Assembly: GCF_005222675.1 (NCBI RefSeq) | Contig: NZ_STGE01000004.1 | Location: 62,001 to 126,000, forward strand | Source: Mycolicibacterium sp. CR10 | Lineage (GTDB): Bacteria; Actinomycetota; Actinomycetes; Mycobacteriales; Mycobacteriaceae | Reading direction: 5' to 3' | DNA: 64,000 nt | Part shown: piece by piece, positions 10,482 to 19,343 of the stretch | How positions within the stretch are numbered: the first letter of the stretch is position 1 | Layout: each line of letters starts with the position of its first letter | Made by a program: the position numbers and the translations under genes | Notes under the pieces: generated by a model | Databases searched by the model: none | What the model was told of the DNA's origin: nothing | What the model saw: only the letters and a program-made list of their open reading frames with translations

Positions 10482-11024
10482 CTACCGCGGGTCGATGACC
10501 TCCGTCGCTGTCGGCGGTGCCGACGATCCGGCCGAAGTCGCGGTGTCGCCCTGCGCAACCGCGCGGACCATCACGGTGTCGTGCACTGCCGGGGTCGACG
10601 CGGCCTGATCCGGCGACAGCAGATAGGTCTGGCTGAATCCGTCTTCGCTGCGCACCGTCACCGACGAGGCCGACGATTCCGTGACCGTGCCTGTCTGGGT
10701 CAGCACCGTCGTGTAGCCCCCGGAGTCGCCGGCGACGACGAACTGGCCGTGCAACGGCAAACCGTGGGGACCGGCGGGGACGACGCCCCCAGGGCCGCCG
10801 GGGCCTGCGGCGCCGCCGTGGGTGGGCCCGAACGCCTGGTGACCGGGCGGGCCGATCGCGGGGGAGGACTGCCCGGTCGCCGCGTAGATCGCGGCGCCGC
10901 CCAGGCCGGCGATCACCGCCGCGATACCGACCGCCACCGCGGTCTCGCGCCGGCCCCAGCCGCGCGGCGCAGGCTCGGGACTTCCCCAGCCGGGATTGTC
11001 GAACGTCACATGGTCGGTGCTCAT
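10482..11024 (-). CDS. Membrane-anchored DUF5666-like protein
   Basis: A 180-residue protein starting MSTDHVTF at 11024. One hydrophobic segment (about residues 28-49) anchors it, then comes a Gly/Pro/His-rich linker (about 55-90) and a small beta-rich extracytoplasmic domain with the pattern GTVTESSASSVTVRSEDGF, resembling DUF5666. It is transcribed divergently from the response regulator/kinase pair next door, an arrangement often seen for a sensor accessory or regulated target, which is inference here. Molecular function is unknown. Confidence 0.7.
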   Translation of the reverse strand: MSTDHVTFDNPGWGSPEPAPRGWGRRETAVAVGIAAVIAGLGGAAIYAATGQSSPAIGPPGHQAFGPTHGGAAGPGGPGGVVPAGPHGLPLHGQFVVAGDSGGYTTVLTQTGTVTESSASSVTVRSEDGFSQTYLLSPDQAASTPAVHDTVMVRAVAQGDTATSAGSSAPPTATEVIDPR

Positions 11025-11144
11025 GACGCCAGGGTGGACCGTGTCGATGTGCAGGTGCTGTGAGTGCACCCAGCACGAGATGTGCCCGAGACGTTTCACA
11101 GCGTGCACATAGGGACGGCACAGAGAACGCCTAGGGCCTGGACA

Positions 11145-11150
11145 CATAAT
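11145..11150 (+). promoter_or_regulatory. Candidate -10 box for the two-component operon
   Basis: CATAAT lies 6 bases before the GTG at 11157, the spacing for a leaderless transcript. The 132-base divergent region also contains GTGCAC twice (near 11060 and 11103), possible half sites, but no clear -35. Confidence 0.4.
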
Positions 11151-11156
11151 GGGTCA

Positions 11157-11915
11157 GTGGCCAACCCCCCTGCTTCCGCCGTCGGCGGTGACGACGCCGC
11201 GCGGGTGGTGATGCGCCGCGCCGATGGCAGCCCGATCCACGTGCTGGTGGTCGACGACGAACCGGTGCTGGCCGAGCTGGTGTCGATGGCACTGCGATAC
11301 GAGGGTTGGGACATCGCGACCGCCGGCGACGGCGCGTCCGCGATCGCGCTGGCCCGCGAGACGCCACCCGACGTCGTGGTGCTCGACGTGATGCTGCCGG
11401 ACATGAGCGGCTTGGAGGTGCTGCGCAAGCTGCGCGAGCAGATCCCCGGTCTGCCCCTTCTGCTGCTGACCGCCAAGGATTCCGTGGAGGACCGCATCGC
11501 GGGTCTGACCGCGGGCGGCGACGACTACGTGACGAAGCCGTTCAGCCTCGAGGAGGTGGTGCTGCGGCTGCGGGCCCTGCTGCGGCGCACCGGGGTGGCC
11601 ACCGAGAGCGGCGGCGCCAAGATCGTCGTCGGCGATCTGGTGCTCGACGAGGACAGCCACGAGGTGACGCGGGCCGGGGACGTGATCTCGCTGACGGCGA
11701 CCGAGTTCGAGCTGCTGCGTTTCATGATGCGCAACGCCAAGCGGGTGTTGAGCAAGGCGCAAATCCTCGACCGGGTGTGGAGCTACGACTTCGGCGGCCG
11801 GTCCAACATCGTCGAGCTGTACGTGTCCTATCTGCGCAAGAAGATCGACAGCGGGCGAGAGCCGATGATCCACACCCTGCGCGGCGCGGGATATGTCCTC
11901 AAGCCCGCGCGCTGA
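11157..11915 (+). CDS. OmpR-family response regulator (TrcR-like)
   Basis: A 252-residue DNA-binding response regulator. The receiver domain (about residues 27-140) has the acidic pair DD33-34, phospho-acceptor Asp77 (VVLDVMLPD) and Lys107 (LLTAKD). A C-terminal winged helix (about 155-250) has the OmpR/PhoB pattern LTATEFELLRFM and GAGYVLKP. The GTG start at 11157 is preferred because a CATAAT box sits 6 bases upstream; longer versions start inside the promoter region. It overlaps the histidine kinase gene by 23 bases. It likely controls the divergent DUF5666-like gene and the glycosyltransferases that follow. TrcR/TrcS is the nearest M. tuberculosis pair I recall, but I cannot confirm orthology. 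Confidence 0.92.
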   Translation: MANPPASAVGGDDAARVVMRRADGSPIHVLVVDDEPVLAELVSMALRYEGWDIATAGDGASAIALARETPPDVVVLDVMLPDMSGLEVLRKLREQIPGLPLLLLTAKDSVEDRIAGLTAGGDDYVTKPFSLEEVVLRLRALLRRTGVATESGGAKIVVGDLVLDEDSHEVTRAGDVISLTATEFELLRFMMRNAKRVLSKAQILDRVWSYDFGGRSNIVELYVSYLRKKIDSGREPMIHTLRGAGYVLKPAR

Positions 11916-13506
11916 GCGCAGGCGGGCAGGCCTCCGTTCACCCCGCGCCTGGTCGCTGCGGACGCGCCTTCTCGTTACCCAGGTACTACTGCTCGCGGTG
12001 GTGTGCGCGGGTATCGGCATCGCGACCGAGTTCGCCCTGCAACGCTTCCTGATGAACCAGCTCGACGAGCAGGTGGTCGAGGCGGGCAGGCGCTCGGCGG
12101 CGATCTTCGACTTCGGACCGCCACCGCCGCCGGGCATGGGCCCGCCCATGATGCGACCTCCGGACGTCTTCCCCGGGCCGCGGCCGGGTTCTGGGCGCCG
12201 CGTGATCATCCGCGACGACAACGGACCGGGTCCGGAGTTCCTGAACGCCCCGGGGCAGGCCATCCGCACCGTCGGGGCGGTAGTGTCCGGGGGCGCCGCT
12301 CTGGATGCCGGGATCATCACCGCCGACGGGGCTCGCGCCGAGATCTCCTCCGCCGCCGCCGAACAACTCGCGGCGCTGCCTGCCGACATGCGCCCCAGGA
12401 CAGTCGATCTGGACGGGCTGGGGCGCTACCGCGTGGTGAGTTCGCCCGCCCACCACCGGGGCGAGGCCGTCGTCACCGGCCTGCCCACCGCCGACGTCGA
12501 TGACACCCTGCTGTGGGTGCTCGTGATGTTCTGCATCGTCGCCGCGGTCGCGCTGGTCGCTGCGGCGACGGCGGGCGTCGTCATCATTCGCCGCCAACTC
12601 GAGCCGCTGGCAAGGGTTTCGGCGGCCGCGCAACAGGTCGCTGACCTCGAGCTCGATCGGGGTGAGGTACGGCTGCCAACACCGATCGTCGAGGTCGATC
12701 CGGCTGCCGCGCACACCGAGATCGGGCAACTCGGCGGCGCGCTGAACCGGATGCTCGACCGCATCGCCGGGGCGCTGTCCGCGCGGCACGCCAGCGAGAC
12801 CCGGGTGCGGCAGTTCGTCGCCGACGCCAGCCACGAGCTGCGGACCCCACTGGCCGCCATCCGCGGTTATACCGAACTGGCGCAACGCAAGCAGAACGAG
12901 CTCCCCGACGACGTGGCCCACGCGATGAACCGCGTCGAGTCCGAGACCGAGCGGATGACCCAGCTCGTCGAGGACATGCTGCTGCTCGCCCGTCTGGACA
13001 CCGGGCGGCCGTTGCAACAGGAGACGGTCGATCTCACCCGGCTCGTCGTGGACACCGTCAGCGACGCCCACATCGCCGGACCCGACTACACGTGGGAGCT
13101 GGACCTGCCCGACGAACCCGTCCTGGTTCCCGGCGACGAGGCGCGCCTGCATCAGGTGCTGAGCAACCTGCTCGCCAATGCGCGGACCCACACCCCGCCG
13201 GGCACGTCGGTCACCACGTCGCTCGCCGTCGATGACCGCGGCGAGGTGGTGCTGACAGTCCTCGACGACGGACCCGGAATCCCGGCCTGGCTGCAGCCGG
13301 ACGTCTTCGAACGGTTCGCCCGTGGCGACTCGTCGCGCTCGCGGCGCGGCGGCAGCACGGGCCTGGGACTGGCGATCGTCGCCGCCGTGGTGCGGGCGCA
13401 CCGGGGCACGATCGCCATGCACAGTGTCACGGGCAGAACCGAATTCGTCGTCAGATTGCCCGCAGATCCACAGCCAAGCCACAGCGGAGGCCAATCGGGC
13501 ACCTAG
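11893..13506 (+). CDS. Sensor histidine kinase (TrcS-like)
   Basis: A 537-residue membrane kinase. The first helix is at about residues 25-45, then a Pro/Met/Gly-rich extracytoplasmic sensor of about 155 residues (PPPPPGMGPPMM near 73), a second helix near 205-230, a HAMP linker, and a HisKA domain with phospho-acceptor His314 (DASHELRTPL). The ATPase domain has the N box (LSNLLANARTHTP), G1 DDGPGIP and G2 GGSTGLGLAIV. The ATG at 11893 lies inside the end of the regulator gene, so the two are probably translated together. The Pro/Met-rich sensor could detect metal or envelope state; that is speculation. Confidence 0.93.
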   Translation: MSSSPRAERRRAGLRSPRAWSLRTRLLVTQVLLLAVVCAGIGIATEFALQRFLMNQLDEQVVEAGRRSAAIFDFGPPPPPGMGPPMMRPPDVFPGPRPGSGRRVIIRDDNGPGPEFLNAPGQAIRTVGAVVSGGAALDAGIITADGARAEISSAAAEQLAALPADMRPRTVDLDGLGRYRVVSSPAHHRGEAVVTGLPTADVDDTLLWVLVMFCIVAAVALVAAATAGVVIIRRQLEPLARVSAAAQQVADLELDRGEVRLPTPIVEVDPAAAHTEIGQLGGALNRMLDRIAGALSARHASETRVRQFVADASHELRTPLAAIRGYTELAQRKQNELPDDVAHAMNRVESETERMTQLVEDMLLLARLDTGRPLQQETVDLTRLVVDTVSDAHIAGPDYTWELDLPDEPVLVPGDEARLHQVLSNLLANARTHTPPGTSVTTSLAVDDRGEVVLTVLDDGPGIPAWLQPDVFERFARGDSSRSRRGGSTGLGLAIVAAVVRAHRGTIAMHSVTGRTEFVVRLPADPQPSHSGGQSGT

Positions 13507-13528
13507 CGCGGACGCCGATGATCGAGCG

Positions 13529-15433
13529 GTGACCCTGGTGATCCCTGCTGCGCCGACCCTCGAGACCACCGCTGACCGGGCCGAACGGGATCGCTCCACG
13601 TGGAGAAACAGGCTGGCCCTGGCCGTGCTGCTCGTCGGCACCGGTGTGCTCTACCTGTGGAACCTCGGGGCCAGCGGGTGGGCCAACGCCTACTATTCGG
13701 CGGCGGCGCAGGCCGGCGCCGCCGACTGGACGGCGCTGCTGTTCGGCTCCAGCGACGCGGGCAACGCGATCACCGTGGACAAGACGCCGGCCGCCTTGTG
13801 GGTGATGGGCCTGTCTGTGCGGGTATTCGGCCTCAACTCGTGGGCGGTGCTGGCTCCGCAGGCGCTGATGGGGGTGGCCTCGGTCGCTGTGCTGTACGCC
13901 GCGGTGCGCCGCGTCAGCAGCCCCTCGGCGGCACTGCTGGCGGGCACGGTGTTCGCGCTGACGCCGGTGGCGGCGTTGATGTTCCGGTTCAACAACCCGG
14001 ATGCGCTGCTCGTCCTGCTGCTGATCGTGTCCGCCTACTGCACGCAGCGGGCGTGTGAGAAGGACGCCAACCGGTGGTGGTTGGTCGCCGCGGGCGTCGC
14101 GGTCGGGTTCGCCTTCCTGGCCAAGATGTTGCAGGCGCTGCTGGTGCTTCCCGCGCTCGCCGCCGCCTACCTCGTCGCCGGGCACCGGCCGTTCGGCCGC
14201 CGTGTCCTCGACTCCGCGGCCGCGGGTGCGGCGGTGGTGCTATCGGCGGGCTGGTACCTGCTGCTCGTGGAACTGTGGCCGGCGTCGTCGCGGCCCTATA
14301 TCGGCGGCTCCCAGCACAACAGCATCATCGAACTCACGCTGGGCTACAACGGATTCGGCAGGCTGACCGGCGACGAACCCGGAGGGCTGGGCAACCTCAA
14401 CCACGATGTGGGCTGGGGTCGGCTGTTCGGCCTGGGAATGGGTGCTGACATCGCGTGGCTGCTACCCGCCGCGGTGATCTGCCTGGTGGCGGGGTTGATC
14501 CTCACCCGGCACGCGCCACGCACCGACCCCACCCGCGCGGCATTGGTCCTCTGGAGCGGCTGGCTGGTGGTGACGGCCGTGGTGCTCAGCTACATGAACG
14601 GCATCGTCCACCCCTACTACACCGTGGCGCTCACTCCGGCGATCGCGGCCGGAATAGGCATCGGCGCCACTCTGTTGTGGAAGCGGCGCAACGATATTCG
14701 TGCGGCCACCACGTTGGCAGGCGCGGTGCTCGTCACCGTCATCCTCGCGGCGGTGCTGTTGTCCCGGCACGGTGACTGGATGCCGTGGCTTCGGGCGTCC
14801 GTCGCGGTCGCGGGAGTGGGCGCGGCCGTGCTGATCCTCGTCGTAGGTCGACTGGGTGGCACGGCTACCCGGTTGGTCGCCGGTCTCGCGCTGGTGTCCT
14901 GCCTGGCAGCGCCCGGCGCGTTCACCCTCGCCACCGCCGCGACGCCGCACACGGGGTCCATCCCCACCGTCGGACCGTCGCGGGGCGGCGGCCCGATCGC
15001 CGGACCCGGCGGCGGCGGAGGTGGGGGCGGGTTGCTGACCTCACCGACACCGCATCCGGACCTGACCCGGCTGCTCACTACGAGTGCCGACGAATTCACC
15101 TGGGCTGCAGCGGTGATCGGATCGAACAACGCCGCCGGCTACCAACTGGCCTCCGGCGTGCCGGTGATGGCGATCGGGGGTTTCAACGGCACCGACCCGT
15201 CACCGACGCTCGAACAGTTCATCCGCTACGTCGACGACGGCCAGATCCACTATTTCCTGCAGGGCCGGATGATGTTGGGGCCCTGGAGCAGTGGCCACAA
15301 AGGCGAATCGTCGGCGATCGCCAAATGGGTCGAGGCGCACTATCCCGCACGCACCGTCGACGGCGTGGCCGTCTACGACCTGACGCAACCCGGCGCGGTC
15401 TCACAGCCGGCGCATAGCTCGGGCCAACGGTGA
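13529..15433 (+). CDS. GT39-family membrane glycosyltransferase, first copy
   Basis: A 634-residue protein of the ArnT/PMT (GT39) fold, expected to transfer a sugar from a polyprenyl-phosphate donor to an acceptor outside the membrane. It has about 11-12 helices, an early extracytoplasmic loop with ITVDKTPAALW, and a soluble C-terminal domain (MAIGGFNGTDPSPTLEQF) preceded by a Gly-rich linker near residue 500. The GTG at 13529 was chosen, 22 bases after the kinase stop; the upstream frame extension is kinase shadow. It is paralogous to the gene at 16740. Its stop overlaps the next start (GTGA). Confidence 0.85.
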   Translation: MTLVIPAAPTLETTADRAERDRSTWRNRLALAVLLVGTGVLYLWNLGASGWANAYYSAAAQAGAADWTALLFGSSDAGNAITVDKTPAALWVMGLSVRVFGLNSWAVLAPQALMGVASVAVLYAAVRRVSSPSAALLAGTVFALTPVAALMFRFNNPDALLVLLLIVSAYCTQRACEKDANRWWLVAAGVAVGFAFLAKMLQALLVLPALAAAYLVAGHRPFGRRVLDSAAAGAAVVLSAGWYLLLVELWPASSRPYIGGSQHNSIIELTLGYNGFGRLTGDEPGGLGNLNHDVGWGRLFGLGMGADIAWLLPAAVICLVAGLILTRHAPRTDPTRAALVLWSGWLVVTAVVLSYMNGIVHPYYTVALTPAIAAGIGIGATLLWKRRNDIRAATTLAGAVLVTVILAAVLLSRHGDWMPWLRASVAVAGVGAAVLILVVGRLGGTATRLVAGLALVSCLAAPGAFTLATAATPHTGSIPTVGPSRGGGPIAGPGGGGGGGGLLTSPTPHPDLTRLLTTSADEFTWAAAVIGSNNAAGYQLASGVPVMAIGGFNGTDPSPTLEQFIRYVDDGQIHYFLQGRMMLGPWSSGHKGESSAIAKWVEAHYPARTVDGVAVYDLTQPGAVSQPAHSSGQR

Positions 15434-16743
15434 GCACACCTGCGGGGCCGACCATGAACGTCATGACAGACACCGCTCTCGAGCCGGCGCCACTGCCCGT
15501 GGAGAGACCGTTCGCTCGCCGCCCGAATGCCGCCCTGGCCGCTCGTGCCACGGGCGCACCCGTGCTCGACGTCGTCGTGCCCGTCTACAACGAGCAGGTG
15601 GCATTGGCGGCCTCGGTTCGGCGTCTGCACCGCTACCTGCTGGAGACGGTGCCGTTCCGCTCGCGGATCACGATCGCCGACAACGCGAGCGTCGACGACA
15701 CCCCTCGGATCGCCGCCGAACTCGCCGCCGAGCTGACCGACGTGCGCGTGGTCCGGCTGGAGGAGAAGGGACGCGGACGGGCATTGCAGCGTGTCTGGTC
15801 GGAGTCCGATGCGGCCGTGCTGGTGTACATGGACGTCGACCTGTCGACCGATCTCGCGGCGCTGGCCCCGCTGGTGGCGCCGCTGATCTCCGGACATTCC
15901 GACCTAGCCATCGGTACCCGGCTGGGCCGCGGCGCCCGGGTCCGGCGTGGCCCGAAGCGCGAGATCATCTCCCGCGGCTACAACCTCATCCTGAAATCCA
16001 CGCTGTCCGCGCGGTTCTCCGACGCGCAGTGCGGTTTCAAGGCGATCCGTGCCGACGTCGCCGCGCGTCTGCTGCCCCACATCGAGGACACCGGGTGGTT
16101 CTTCGACACCGAGCTGCTGGTGCTGGCCGAGCGCAGCGGGCTCCGTATCCACGAGGTGCCGGTCGACTGGATCGACGATCCGGACAGCCGTGTCGACATC
16201 GTGTCGACGGCCGTCGCCGACCTGCGGGGCATCAGCCGGCTGCTTCGCGGTTTCGCCACCGGGGCAATCCCGATCAACACGATCGCGGGGCAGCTTGCGC
16301 CTGCGAAAGCCGCGACCGAACCCCGGTCGCTGCTGCGGCAGGCAGTCCGCTTCGGCGCTGTCGGGGTGACGTCCACCGCGGCCTATGTGGTGCTCTTCGT
16401 GCTCATGCAGGGCTGGGCGGGTGCGCAGCTGGCGAACCTGATCGCGTTGCTGCTTACCGCGATCGGCAACACGGCGGCGAACAGGCGCTTCACCTTCGGT
16501 GTCGCCGGGCGCCCTGATCTGGCCCGGCACCATGTCGAAGGCCTCATCGTTTTCGGTATCGCATTGTCGATCACCAGCGGCGCGTTGGCGCTGCTTCACC
16601 TGACCACGCAGTCACCTCACCACCTCCTCGAGCTCGCCGTGCTCGTGGCCGCGAACCTGTTCGCCACCGTCGTGCGATTCGTCCTGCTGCGCGGCTGGGT
16701 GTTCCATCCGCGCCGCGCGACCACTGAAGGAGCCCCACGATGA
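15430..16743 (+). CDS. Bifunctional GT2 glycosyltransferase/GtrA-like flippase
   Basis: A 437-residue fusion. The N-terminal GT2 domain (about residues 45-275) resembles polyprenyl-phosphate sugar synthases, with VVPVYNE at about 50 and a metal-binding MDVD at 134-137. The C-terminal GtrA domain (about 300-430, four helices) is thought to flip the lipid-linked sugar. It would supply donor for the two flanking GT39 enzymes. It starts with GTG overlapping the preceding stop; in-frame ATGs at codons 9 and 12 are alternatives. Its stop overlaps the next ATG. The three genes form one translationally coupled unit. Confidence 0.88.
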   Translation: MSTPAGPTMNVMTDTALEPAPLPVERPFARRPNAALAARATGAPVLDVVVPVYNEQVALAASVRRLHRYLLETVPFRSRITIADNASVDDTPRIAAELAAELTDVRVVRLEEKGRGRALQRVWSESDAAVLVYMDVDLSTDLAALAPLVAPLISGHSDLAIGTRLGRGARVRRGPKREIISRGYNLILKSTLSARFSDAQCGFKAIRADVAARLLPHIEDTGWFFDTELLVLAERSGLRIHEVPVDWIDDPDSRVDIVSTAVADLRGISRLLRGFATGAIPINTIAGQLAPAKAATEPRSLLRQAVRFGAVGVTSTAAYVVLFVLMQGWAGAQLANLIALLLTAIGNTAANRRFTFGVAGRPDLARHHVEGLIVFGIALSITSGALALLHLTTQSPHHLLELAVLVAANLFATVVRFVLLRGWVFHPRRATTEGAPR

Positions 16744-18722
16744 CAGTCGCCGAAGATGTGCCTGTGCGCACCACCGCGGACTCCGCTGAACCGGCCGCCC
16801 GGCCGAATCTGTTCAGCCGGGCGATGTTCGGAGACGCCACGCAGCCGCGCTGGGTGCGGCCCGCCGTCCTGGCGCTGCTCGCCGCCACCGCGGTCCTCTA
16901 CCTGTGGGGCCTTGGCTCCTCGGGCTGGGCAAACCAGTACTACGCGGCTGCCGTTCAGGCCGGCACCCAAGACTGGAAGGCGTGGCTGTTCGGATCGCTG
17001 GACTCGGGTAACGCCATCACCGTCGACAAGCCGCCGGCCGCGCTGTGGCTGATGGTGTTGTCGGGCAGGCTCTTCGGCTTCAGCGCATTCACGATGTTGT
17101 TGCCGCAGGCGTTGATGGGTGTGGCCTCGGTCGGCGTGCTGTTCTCGACGGTTCGCCGTGTCAGCGGACCCGGCGCGGGCTTGATCGCCGGCGCCGTGCT
17201 CGCCGTCACCCCGGTGGCCGCCTCGATGTTCCGCTACAACAACCCCGACGCGCTGCTGGTGCTGCTGCTCGTGGTGTCGGCCTACCTCATGGTGCGCGCC
17301 ATCGAGACGGGCCGGACCCGCTGGGTCGTGCTGGTCGGCGTGGTCCTCGGATTCGCTTTCCTGACCAAGATGCTGCAGGCGTTCCTGGTGATGCCCGGGC
17401 TGGCGCTGGCCTTCCTGGTCGCGGCACCGGTGGCGCTGTGGCCGCGAATCGGCAAGCTGTTGGCTGGCGCCGCCGCGATGATTGTGACCGCGGGATCGTT
17501 CCTGGCGCTGGTCAGCCTGTGGCCCGCGGACTCACGTCCCTACATCGGCGGCTCCACCGACAACAGTTTGCTGCAGCTTGCGTTGGGCTACAACGGAATC
17601 CAGCGCATCGCCGGCGGTGAAGGCATGCCCGGTGGCGGTGCCGCCGGCGGCCCACCGGGCGGTCCCGGTGGCGGCCCGGGCGGCGGGGCCAACCTGTTCT
17701 TCGGCGGTGAGCCCGGGATCACCCGGCTGTTCGGTGCGTCGATGGGTGCCGAGGCCTCCTGGCTGCTGGCGGCTGCGCTGATCGGTCTGGTGGCGGGCCT
17801 GTGGTTCACCCGCCGCACGGCGCGCACCGGCAGCGTTCGCGCCAGCCTGCTGTTGTGGGGCGGCTGGCTTTTGGTCACCGGAGCCGTCTTCAGCTTCATG
17901 GACGGCATTGTGCATCCGTACTACACCTTGGCGTTGGCGCCGGCGATCGCCGCGCTCGTCGGGATCTCGGTGGTCGAACTCTGGCGTGGCAGAAAGTTTC
18001 TGGCTGCGCGGCTCGTTCTCGCCGCGATGTCCGCGGTGACCGGCGTCTGGGCGTTCATCCTGCTCGACCGCACCCCGGACTGGATGCCCTGGCTGCGCTG
18101 GGTGGTGCTCGTGGGCTCCATCGTGGTGGCCGCGATCATCGCGGCCGGCGCGCACAGACTCGGCCGCGCCGCGGTGGTGGTGGTCGCCGCCGCGATCCTG
18201 TTCGGTGGCGCAGGATCCGCGGCCTATGCGATCGAGACCGCGACGCACGCGCCCACAGGGCCGGGGTCGATGTCGGGCCCGGTGTCGGCGCAAAACGGGC
18301 CGGGCAGTCCGGGCGGGTTCGGCGGGCCGGGTGGATCTGGGAATCCAGGTGCGCCGGATGGCCCCGGCGCGTCCATTTCCGGCAACACCGATCTGCAGGC
18401 ACTCATCACATCAGCGGACAACCGTTGGGCCGCAGCGAGTATCGGATCGATGGGCACGGCTGGCCTCGAACTGGAGACGGGTGCGTCGGTGATGGCGATC
18501 GGCGGTTTCACCGGGGGTGACAACTCGCCGACGCTGAAGCAGTTTCAGAGCTATGTGGCCGACGGCCAGGTCCGCTACTTCATCGCGGGCGGCCACGGTG
18601 GACCGGGAGGCAACTCGGGTTCGTCGAGTGAGATCACCGCTTGGGTGGAGCAGCACTTCGCCCCGACCGATGTCGGCGGTGCCACCGTCTACGACCTGCA
18701 AACCAGCCCCAGCCCGCGGTGA
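16740..18722 (+). CDS. GT39-family membrane glycosyltransferase, second copy
   Basis: A 660-residue paralogue of the protein at 13529, sharing the early loop (ITVDKPPAALW), the NNPDALLVLLLVVSAY helix and the C-terminal soluble domain (MAIGGFTGGDNSPTLKQF). It differs by a Gly/Pro-rich insertion of about 35 residues in an extracytoplasmic loop near residues 297-325 and a longer Gly/Pro linker near 515-545. The start is a clear ATGA overlap with the GT2-GtrA gene. It is predicted to transfer sugar from polyprenyl phosphate to an extracytoplasmic acceptor; sugar and acceptor are unknown. It may have arisen by duplication within the operon. Confidence 0.87.
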   Translation: MTVAEDVPVRTTADSAEPAARPNLFSRAMFGDATQPRWVRPAVLALLAATAVLYLWGLGSSGWANQYYAAAVQAGTQDWKAWLFGSLDSGNAITVDKPPAALWLMVLSGRLFGFSAFTMLLPQALMGVASVGVLFSTVRRVSGPGAGLIAGAVLAVTPVAASMFRYNNPDALLVLLLVVSAYLMVRAIETGRTRWVVLVGVVLGFAFLTKMLQAFLVMPGLALAFLVAAPVALWPRIGKLLAGAAAMIVTAGSFLALVSLWPADSRPYIGGSTDNSLLQLALGYNGIQRIAGGEGMPGGGAAGGPPGGPGGGPGGGANLFFGGEPGITRLFGASMGAEASWLLAAALIGLVAGLWFTRRTARTGSVRASLLLWGGWLLVTGAVFSFMDGIVHPYYTLALAPAIAALVGISVVELWRGRKFLAARLVLAAMSAVTGVWAFILLDRTPDWMPWLRWVVLVGSIVVAAIIAAGAHRLGRAAVVVVAAAILFGGAGSAAYAIETATHAPTGPGSMSGPVSAQNGPGSPGGFGGPGGSGNPGAPDGPGASISGNTDLQALITSADNRWAAASIGSMGTAGLELETGASVMAIGGFTGGDNSPTLKQFQSYVADGQVRYFIAGGHGGPGGNSGSSSEITAWVEQHFAPTDVGGATVYDLQTSPSPR

Positions 18723-18827
18723 GGCTGCGCTGGCGGCGCCAATCTACGAGTGGGCCCCGCCCTGAGCGCAGGATGAACGCCAAAGATCTGGTTGATTTTC
18801 ACCCGTGACCAGACGCGGCGACGCTGA

Positions 18828-18833
18828 TAGCTT
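18828..18833 (+). promoter_or_regulatory. Candidate -10 box for leaderless carbonic anhydrase gene
   Basis: TAGCTT matches TANNNT and is followed by 6 bases and then the ATG at 18840. There is no Shine-Dalgarno sequence, so the mRNA is probably leaderless. Confidence 0.5.
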
Positions 18834-18839
18834 CGCGAC

Positions 18840-19331
18840 ATGACGGTGACAGACGAGTACCTGAAGAACAACGAGGAATACGTCAAGACGTTCCAGGGGC
18901 CGTTACCGCTGCCGCCGAGCAAGCACGTGGCGGTCGTCGCGTGCATGGATGCCCGGCTGGATGTCTACCGGGTCCTGGGGCTCAAGGACGGTGAGGCGCA
19001 CGTCATCCGTAATGCGGGCGGTGTCGTCACCGATGACGAGATCCGCTCGCTGGCGATCAGTCAGCGGCTGCTCGGAACCAGAGAGATCATCCTGATCCAC
19101 CACACCGACTGCGGAATGCTGACGTTCACCGATGACGGGTTCAAGCAGCAGATCCAGGACGAGACGGGCCTCAAGCCCGAGTGGGCCGCCGAGGCGTTTC
19201 AGGATGTGGAGGAGGACGTCCGTCAGTCACTGCGTCGCATCGAGGCCAGCCCGTTCGTCACCAAGCACGAATCGCTGCGCGGCTTCGTGTTCGACGTGGC
19301 CACCGGCAAGCTCGACGAGGTGCTGCTGTAG
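18840..19331 (+). CDS. canA: Beta-class carbonic anhydrase
   Basis: A 163-residue zinc enzyme interconverting CO2 and bicarbonate. Zinc ligands Cys35, His88 and Cys91 are present (CMDAR, HHTDCGM), as is the Asp37-Arg39 dyad. The length and the N-terminal MTVTDEYL match M. tuberculosis Rv1284 closely, including the conserved C-terminal FVFDVATGKL. The start is supported by a -10 box 6 bases upstream. In M. tuberculosis this gene lies between oppB and cysD; here the glycosylation module separates it from opp. Confidence 0.95.
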   Translation: MTVTDEYLKNNEEYVKTFQGPLPLPPSKHVAVVACMDARLDVYRVLGLKDGEAHVIRNAGGVVTDDEIRSLAISQRLLGTREIILIHHTDCGMLTFTDDGFKQQIQDETGLKPEWAAEAFQDVEEDVRQSLRRIEASPFVTKHESLRGFVFDVATGKLDEVLL

Positions 19332-19343
19332 CCCCCGCGTGAG

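Noticed and set aside
13322..13528. N-terminal extension of the first GT39 gene
   Set aside because: The extension overlaps the kinase C-terminus out of frame and is Arg/Ala-rich; homology begins after the GTG at 13529.
17620..18370. GGN/CCN-rich tracts resembling tandem repeats
   Set aside because: They encode Gly/Pro linkers in one continuous reading frame with irregular units; there are no regular spacers, so no CRISPR or minisatellite.
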